Assembly: GCA_026545765.1 (NCBI GenBank)
Contig: CM048844.1
Span: 4,340,001 to 4,404,000, forward strand
Source of the DNA: Plantago major
Taxonomy: Eukaryota; Streptophyta; Magnoliopsida; Lamiales; Plantaginaceae
Direction of reading: 5' to 3'
Length of the DNA stretch: 64,000 nt
Part shown: positions 57,904 through 64,000 of the stretch, piece after piece
Numbering within the stretch: the stretch's first letter is position 1
How the letters are laid out: every line of letters begins with the position of its first letter
Notes under the pieces: model-generated
What the model saw: only the letters and a program-made list of their open reading frames with translations
Database searches by the model: none
Told to the model about the DNA's origin: nothing
Position numbers and translations under genes: made by a program

Positions 57904-57985
57904 GTTTTTAGATAAGTCAAAGTATAAGCTAGAAAAGACAAAATATAATAAAGTAAGAGTATGCACTATTGATAATATCTTTTAA

Positions 57986-58961
57986 GGTCGATTTACATCT
58001 GACCACCTTTTTACATAGTGAATAAACGTTTGGGTCCCTAATGTTTCACAATTTACGGAGAAGGACAGACATTGAACTGCATCAAAATTTTATTTACATT
58101 GAAGTCCAAAAGTCAACTTTGTTGATGAGAGAGAGTGAAAAAATCATTTTCTTGCCAAAAAAGCCCTTGAGATCTATTCTCTTTTTACTCTACTTGTTCT
58201 CGTTATTTAGAATTATCGTTACGTATTAATCTTACTTAATCTTAATGAAATTATTAGCAATTATTAAAAAAAAAAAAGAATCTAATTTGTAGTAACAAAA
58301 AGAAACGGAACTAGAAAGGTTAACATGCATTCTTTCACTCTTAACTATTTATATTCCTATGAGATTTATAACACGCTTTATATTGTATAAAATAGAAATA
58401 TTCAAAGCATTTGTCAGTTGTGTTATAACATTTTTCTTTCATCTTTCCACCGCAACTTAATTACTTTAATTCTTAGTTCATAAATAAAGCTGTATATCTC
58501 ATTTATTTTATATTACTGTGTATACCTACAATTTAGGGACCTTTTGCCCTACTTAGATCTTAGTTACTTAACGTATTCGATGGGAATGAATTTAAATAAT
58601 AGTTTAAGAATTTGTGTCCAGATAGACTAAAACACGCATTATCTTTTAACCTTATATACCTATATGCAATAGTACACCGTACGTATAAAGAAAAAAGAAA
58701 CTAAAAATTGAAAATCAAATGGCTTTAATAAATCAAACAGCAAGAAAGAAGACAAGAAGAAGAAAAGAAAAGAGAAGAGAAGATGAAGAATAACAAAAAA
58801 GAAAAGAGAAGAAGATGAAGATGTTTTATTCAGGGGTAAATGGGACATTCTACACAAAGTCAACATTTTGGTTGAAAAATGGACCTCAATGTAAATTTTA
58901 AAACGATAGGGACCCAAACATTCAAGGTGCATCTAAAAATGTTGCTGTGTGTAAAATTCCC
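57986..58961. mobile_element. 976-bp TIR element (Mutator-like) inserted in an SPH unit
   Basis: The left end starts GGTCGATTTACATCTGACCA and the right end, reverse-complemented, GGGAATTTTACACACAGCAA. Both have an inner ACGTTTGGGTCCCTA / AATGTTTGGGTCCCTA block about 45 bp in. The 10-bp sequence TATCTTTTAA flanks both sides (57976-57985 and 58962-58971). The flanks join into a sequence that is contiguous in the paralogous unit near 56005-56020, an empty site. No transposase gene. The frame at 58660-58932 is low-complexity. Confidence 0.85.
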
Positions 58962-59167
58962 TATCTTTTAATACAAAAGAATGCTTTGTGGAATCAAAGG
59001 GCCAAAAGAAACTGGATTCAAGGGATGGATTTAATGACAATAAAAATCTTCTTAAAGAAGTGTCCAGTGAGAATAAATATAAAGTTACAAATAATGAAAT
59101 CTTACGTACCTTCATAATGGACGTCCGTAAATAAAATGTGGTAGCTTTTAAATGACTGGTGGATTAA

Positions 59168-59280
59168 GGATCTCTTATCTTCAACTGAAAATTCATTCAG
59201 TTCAGTTCTGCTTAGTTATATTTTATACTACAATTCAATTCAGTTCAGTTCAGAAAATTGCAGTTGAATAAAACAGATCC
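59168..59280. mobile_element. Tourist-like MITE (family of the NEET-intron element)
   Basis: 113 bp, starting GGATCTCTTATCTTCAACTG and ending in TTGAATAAAACAGATCC. TAA flanks both sides (59165-59167 and 59281-59283). The interior (TTCAGTTCAGTTCTGCTTAG...) matches 19497-19618. Confidence 0.9.
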
Positions 59281-59449
59281 TAAAGTCCACCTATATGATA
59301 TATTAAAGACAACTTACTTTAAATATATGTTTATCATATAGAGATGGTAAAATAGTACAAAACACATCATGATAAATTGAAATATATTCGACATGTATTC
59401 ATACTTATAACCATATCATATACTACTAAAATTTATTTCTAAGGGTTTT

Positions 59450-59576
59450 TCAGTTTTTCAAGTTATACATTTTCGTGAAGTCTTTTGGAGGATATGTGCC
59501 TGAAAAATAAATGTCATCCCTCCTAACCTCCCAGTAACAATCAAGGCCACAATGTTCACGAGCCCAGTTAGTACGG
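59450..59576 (-). pseudogene. Truncated SPH family relic (C-terminal third only)
   Basis: The minus strand encodes RTNWAREHCGLDCYWEVRRD, then an IYFSGTYPPKDFTKMY end and a stop at 59450-59452. Homology begins abruptly at about 59576; the signal peptide and first two-thirds are absent. The downstream flank also resembles the other SPH units. It ends about 130 bp from the stop codon of the DUF688 gene. Confidence 0.9.
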
Positions 59577-59703
59577 ATACTATATATTCTCACTCCTCAC
59601 TTTTAAACATCAAATAAAATTTATAAATATAATCGAACAATTTTACATCGACTATTAGAAATACTCTCACAATTTCGAACAACCCTCCGTTTCCGTTCAC
59701 AAT

Positions 59704-60808
59704 TTAATTCAGTAGCAGTTGCCTCTTCAATTTGCGATGCAATCCACTAAGCCCATTTCCAGTTCCAAAGATTTTGCAGCACCCTAATGCATTTCCCTTC
59801 ATGAAATCCTGTCGCCAATAAATTGATAATACAAACATGAGTTGCAAGTCATTTTACTAGAAACTTTGTATCTTATGTTTTCAAATTTTGTTCTTCGATC
59901 CATTTATAATGTTGTAGTAACAATTTCTTGTAAATGAGTATCTCAAACTGTCAATTTTCGATAAGATTTCGCCCCCGGAACTTAGAATCTGGCTCCGCCC
60001 CTGGCACCAGTACTGCATTTCCCAACTAATGTGTAATGAACATGTAACTATGCAAGTTGTAACACTAATTTGGAACAGAACGGTAAACAAATCTTACCAT
60101 GGAGGACTGTTTCTGCATTGACATGACTTTCCTGCGACAACTCATCCTTCGGCTCATCACAATCAGCTCGCCAAGCGTAAGAAGGGGCCTGCTAACCTCA
60201 CAACGGTTACTTTCTGGTCGAAATTCTGCTCCCTTTGTGCCATCTGTACGAGTAGGATCCGTCTCTAGGAGTTGGACCTTGTCAGGGGAGCTAGAATTAG
60301 TTGCCAGTAGAGGAAATAGCCACTCCAAGAACGACGCCCCTGCCAATCTTCGACTTTCTGTTGCATAAGTCGAGTTAAAGCTACTGCAGGTTTCATAGCC
60401 CTGCTGCTGGTTATGTATCACGCTTTCGTTGGACATTAGAGACGGGGCGGAGATGAAGGACTCGTCGGTTTGGTTACTCGACCGGTCTGATTCCGAGTCC
60501 GAGTATTGGTTACTTTGGTCTGAGTGTGCTGAGTCTGATGTGCAGGCAACGTTGTGTTTCTTTTGAGAAAGCTCATTTTGCGGTTTTGTGAAGTAGGGTA
60601 GTGGTGTACCCGGTTTTTCTTCCCAGCCGAAGGGGACCGATACAACTAGCTTAGTAGGCGTTGGAATGGTCGGCTCGACCAGTTTGATCGGTCGAAAGGC
60701 GGGTTTCCAATCTTTTAAAGGCGTTCCGGGTTTTTCCTCCCATATGAATGGGACAGAAATGGGATGTTTGTCTCTCTTTTCTATCGAAGTCTGTTTCTCT
60801 TGTGCCAT
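59704..60808 (-). CDS. DUF688-type plant protein
   Basis: Two exons: 60098-60808 and 59704-59808, 271 aa. Two copies of the family's (V/S)VPF-WEEKPGTPL motif lie at residues ~18-31 and ~57-70. A Ser/Asp/Asn-rich low-complexity middle follows, then FLEWLFPLL, LLTLGELIVMSRRMSCRRK and, in exon 2, a short basic end (FMKGNALGCCKIFGTGNGL, then KLKRQLLLN). Reading through the intron would instead give a short unconserved tail (VRFVYRSVPN), so the spliced form is preferred. No enzyme motif or membrane segment is seen. The family's function is not known to me. A GGCTCCGCCCCTGG motif in the intron (about 59991) is probably repeat debris. Confidence 0.85.
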
Positions 60809-62309
60809 TTTGGGTTAATGCTGTTGATTACTTTTTGGATGAAACCACATATATATGTGTGTGTTTTTACTTGAAGTAGTTAGTGGAGTAGGAGTTCATT
60901 TCCAACTAAATCAATGTGCAAAGGTAACTAAAAACACCATCTGTGTTGAAAATATTAGGCTTACCTACTAAAGAGTGTTTGATTTGGATAAGAAGTTTGA
61001 CTATTTGCTACCATTATGTTTTAAAATCTAAAATTAGGCACATGTGGCAATAAGTTGAATGACTATGACTAAAGGTGGAAATTGAGTAGAATTATTACTT
61101 TTATTTTTCGCTAATATGAATCATGTCCGACCAGTTATCTTATTTTATGAAAATCGATCCAAAATAGATTTTAATTGTCTCTTCACGAATCACATGCATT
61201 ATTGATGTTATTTTTATTATACAAGATAGAATCAGTTGATAAGACGACTAATCATAACACACCCTACGTATCGTAATGAACTTTGGTGCTACTGGGAAAG
61301 ATAAACAAGTGCTGTTAGGTCAAGTTATTTTCAAAGAAATGAGCCACATGTTTGCCTAATAAGAAAACCTTTATTTCTGCTCAATGTCCCAACAAGCTTG
61401 ACATTTTTATTGTAATTTTGGTATTGGTATAGTCCCACTGTCCACCAGATGATGGTCATTTATGGCTATATATCAAGTTCTTGGTAGCTTTCTTAATCAT
61501 AAGATGGGATCTAACATTGAATAAGGCATATAGTCCATGACTACAGGCCCACCTGCTTTTATGGATATTGGGTCCAAATTAAAATGTAAAAGTGGAAAGT
61601 TTTACATGCTAATGTTAAGTGCTTATTAGCCTTTGTTTCTAAGATTAAAAAAGATAAAGAAGTCAACTCAATCATAAAAATATGACAACACATTCTAATC
61701 TACTTTACAGAGGACAAACCACATGTTAGGAGGTGATACTTGAGCCTTTACTTTCAAGATTAAGAAAGATGAATGATATGAACCCTTCAAGACATATTGA
61801 GTTTATGTTCACATGCATTAGTGTAACTACCATATGCCACAATCCCAAAGTTATTTCATAGTGTTTGGGCCACGACGTCGTTGTCTTTTAGTGCTCGGTG
61901 CTTCAGTTATGATTCGACGAATCACATTTTACGTTTAAGAACTCTTGAGAGTGGGATAAATTTGTACTCTACGTATAAGTTGGAGAAACTAGGTCCACGG
62001 TCATACATAACATGCACCAATGTGTTTAATTTGTAAAGATAATAATGAATGTACTTTGGCCAGTCTGCAGAAATCTGGATTTTATTGTTTAACCTCTATT
62101 GATCATAAGTTCATAACAATCTTTAATTAAGGATAGTTGCAGATTTTTAAGATTTTGATCTTATAACTTCATTGATGTGCCTTTGCCTTTACAAAATCTA
62201 CAGATCATGTACTGAAGGTATATAATAACCTTCAAGATTTGATCTGATCAAGAATCAAGTACAAAAATACTCAATACAATACATCAAACAACACATTACT
62301 AGAGAAATG
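60809..62309. other. Spacer between the DUF688 and DUF668 genes
   Basis: It contains the DUF688 promoter (CACATATATATGTGGT at about 60846-60861, minus strand) and AT-rich DNA with no recognisable gene or repeat family. The right end is the 3' UTR of the DUF668 gene. Confidence 0.65.
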
Positions 62310-63644
62310 TTAAACATAACTCTGTGAATTCAAGAACCCATTGAAGTTGTTGCATTGGAACAAGGCCTTAGCGTTCATCTCCCGTTCGAATCTCCAGATG
62401 TAATTCAGACCAACGAGGAGCTCGGTTATGGCAGCTTCCGTCTTTTCTTGGTTCGCAAAGTAGAACGTCTGCAACAGAAGAACGTTCGTCCTTGTGACAA
62501 TCTTCTGCTGCTCGAAGCTCCTTTCATTCTGCCATTTGATCATGTTCTGTGCCAGAGGCAATAGCCATCCCAGTATCTTCTGCAAGGCATCTTTCCACTC
62601 GGTAGCAAGAACCGGGTCACTAGCCGAGAATCCTACTCCTCTCAGCCGTGACCTTAACGCGTAACGAATGTTGTTAGGCAACATTGCGTAAAGATCATCC
62701 CTAGCATCCACTCCGACCAATTGTGGCGACTTGATCATCTTCTCCATCACGATAACTAAATTCGCGTAGTGTAAGGCAAGAGCAGCCGATCCTAACGTGC
62801 TAGCAGGCGGTTTCCTAAGAACCTCCGAATTCAACTCGAAAAAGCCTTCGTTTTTCAACATACTAAAATCTTCGGAAGGATGAACTGACGAGGAGGTCGA
62901 AAGGCGATGAGGCAGGGCATGGTTGATCCCGAAAACGAGTTTGATCCTCGCAAGAACCGTGAAAATAGATCTGGCAAGAAGCAATGTAACAGTGTCAAAG
63001 CTTCTACACCATAAAGACTTCTCCTTTAAGTACTTCACTTCCTGTCTCTGCCACAGAATCTTCTGCTGCATCTCCATAATTTTCGACTCCTTAACCGTAT
63101 CACCATGATAGTTCCTATCACTACGCAACACCTTCTTCAACCCGTTCTCGAGCACCACGAGCTCATCCATCTCCCGGTGCAGCGTAACCGTCAACGTAAC
63201 GAACTGATCCAGCTTCTTCATCTTCGACTCCACGTCTTTCGAACCGAGAAGCCACTCGTTCGGATCACTCCCATTGTTCGCAAATTCCTCGAAAACCCGA
63301 TCGAAGCTCCTGAGAGTCGAACTCTCACACTTCTTACTGATCCTTGAAACAGATTTAGCAATCAAACGCAGATTCTCAGCAAGCTCCGCACAAGCCAAGC
63401 CTAATAAAAAAGCATCGTCGTTTGAGACAATTTTACGAACACCTTCTAGGCATATACATTCACTGCGTAAACGAGCTACAAACTCGTCGGAAAGCGACTC
63501 CCATAAGTGGATGAGCTTTGTCATAAGGCCAGCAAGCTCAAATGCCAAAACCCCAACGTGGGATTTCTTGATTGTGGGCTTTTTTGAGTCTAAGGTGTTG
63601 GAAATTGTTTTCTTGACCTTGATCAGCCATGTTTCAAGAACCAT
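62310..63644 (-). CDS. DUF3475/DUF668 protein (PSK SIMULATOR-like)
   Basis: A single exon, 444 aa. The N-terminal ~60 residues after a short lead match DUF3475 (VGVLAFELAGLMTKLIHLWESLSD). The middle is helical with predicted coiled coil (MDELVVLENGLKK, KESKIMEMQQKILWQRQEVK). The C-terminal DUF668 domain spans ~280-370, with STLGSAALALHYANLVIVME and YAMLPNNIRYALRSRLR. Proteins of this architecture include Arabidopsis PSI1-3, linked to phytosulfokine-dependent growth; this one lacks the longer N-terminal region and myristoylation-type start of PSI1 and fits the shorter intronless subgroup. Its function is not established. Confidence 0.88.
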   Translation of the reverse strand: MVLETWLIKVKKTISNTLDSKKPTIKKSHVGVLAFELAGLMTKLIHLWESLSDEFVARLRSECICLEGVRKIVSNDDAFLLGLACAELAENLRLIAKSVSRISKKCESSTLRSFDRVFEEFANNGSDPNEWLLGSKDVESKMKKLDQFVTLTVTLHREMDELVVLENGLKKVLRSDRNYHGDTVKESKIMEMQQKILWQRQEVKYLKEKSLWCRSFDTVTLLLARSIFTVLARIKLVFGINHALPHRLSTSSSVHPSEDFSMLKNEGFFELNSEVLRKPPASTLGSAALALHYANLVIVMEKMIKSPQLVGVDARDDLYAMLPNNIRYALRSRLRGVGFSASDPVLATEWKDALQKILGWLLPLAQNMIKWQNERSFEQQKIVTRTNVLLLQTFYFANQEKTEAAITELLVGLNYIWRFEREMNAKALFQCNNFNGFLNSQSYV

Positions 63645-64000
63645 TGTGGCTTTGGTTTAGGAGAGTGTTGCAGAGAGATGAATAGGATAATGAATTACAC
63701 AGAGGAAAGTGATGAAGAGATATAAAGAGTAGACATGTCATGATCATTTCCACATGCCAGTATTATGGAGAAGAATGTGAAGATGCAATTGGATGAATTT
63801 TGTCTGCTCGGGTTTGGAATGTACGGTTAATTCTGGATTTCCGAGCATGTGCGTTCACTAGACACAAACACACATAGATCTCACAATTCTATATAAAGAT
63901 TCGGGATCGATCAATGCAACCGTTAGGCATAAAAGAAGTGATATTCTTGTGGGTCGCACTAGATACAAACACGATTGGATTTTGTTATAGACATTCAATG
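63645..64000. other. Promoter side of the DUF668 gene
   Basis: Upstream DNA of the preceding minus-strand gene, with CTTTATATCTC (minus strand) at about 63718-63728 as a possible TATA region. Nothing else is recognised to the window end. Confidence 0.5.

Noticed and set aside
58660..58932. Phe/Ser-rich 90-codon frame inside the TIR element
   Set aside because: It comes from a low-complexity purine tract (AAGAGAAGA) and has no domain similarity.
63105..63660. Plus-strand frames opposite the DUF668 gene
   Set aside because: They are antisense shadows of a long conserved minus-strand coding region.

Overview
The window is nuclear DNA of a flowering plant, almost certainly a eudicot. It has AT-rich intergenic DNA, many short GT-AG introns, plant-specific families (RAR1, ERECTA-like kinase, S1/SPH self-incompatibility homologues, KEA antiporter, plant NEET) and abundant MITEs plus CACTA and Mutator-like elements. 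Asterid (perhaps Lamiales) ancestry is only an impression from protein similarity. No prokaryotic, viral or CRISPR-like system was seen. Gene models below were built by hand-splicing; each reading frame closes exactly across all exons.

Layout. 1-4109: 3' part of a decayed CACTA (En/Spm) transposon, ending in a palindrome-rich subterminal region and a TAGTG terminus. 4110-12577: MITE-bearing spacer, then two tandem, intact alpha-L-fucosidase genes (GH29, FUC1 type) created by a ~3 kb segmental duplication. 12873-17047 (minus): 14-exon DEAD-box helicase of the RH7/PRH75 nucleolar type. 18470-20151 (minus): two-exon NEET CDGSH iron-sulphur protein with a Tourist MITE in its intron. 21.2-29.7 kb: repeat island, consisting of an AT-rich minisatellite with ~110-bp units, split by a 5.57-kb Mutator-like element (MULE) with perfect 9-bp target duplications and a decayed transposase; a PGIP-like LRR gene fragment lies beside it. 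31020-35328 (plus): 20-exon KEA4/5/6-type K+/H+ antiporter. 37515-39865 (plus): five-exon RAR1 co-chaperone. 41042-41464 (plus): SPH gene. 42507-48456 (minus): 26-exon ERECTA-LIKE receptor kinase. 48.5-55.4 kb: gene-poor, with a Stowaway MITE and a 1.4-kb non-autonomous MULE. 55450-59576 (minus): two more SPH genes and a truncated SPH relic, one repeat unit being split by a 976-bp TIR element. 59704-60808 (minus): DUF688-type protein. 62310-63644 (minus): single-exon DUF3475/DUF668 (PSI-like) protein.

The genes do not form a pathway; they are independent eukaryotic transcription units. RAR1 (immune receptor chaperoning) and the ERL kinase (stomatal and organ patterning) are the best-known regulators. 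The most informative features are evolutionary: tandem and inverted duplications (FUC1, SPH), and transposon insertions whose target duplications or empty-site paralogues can be read directly.
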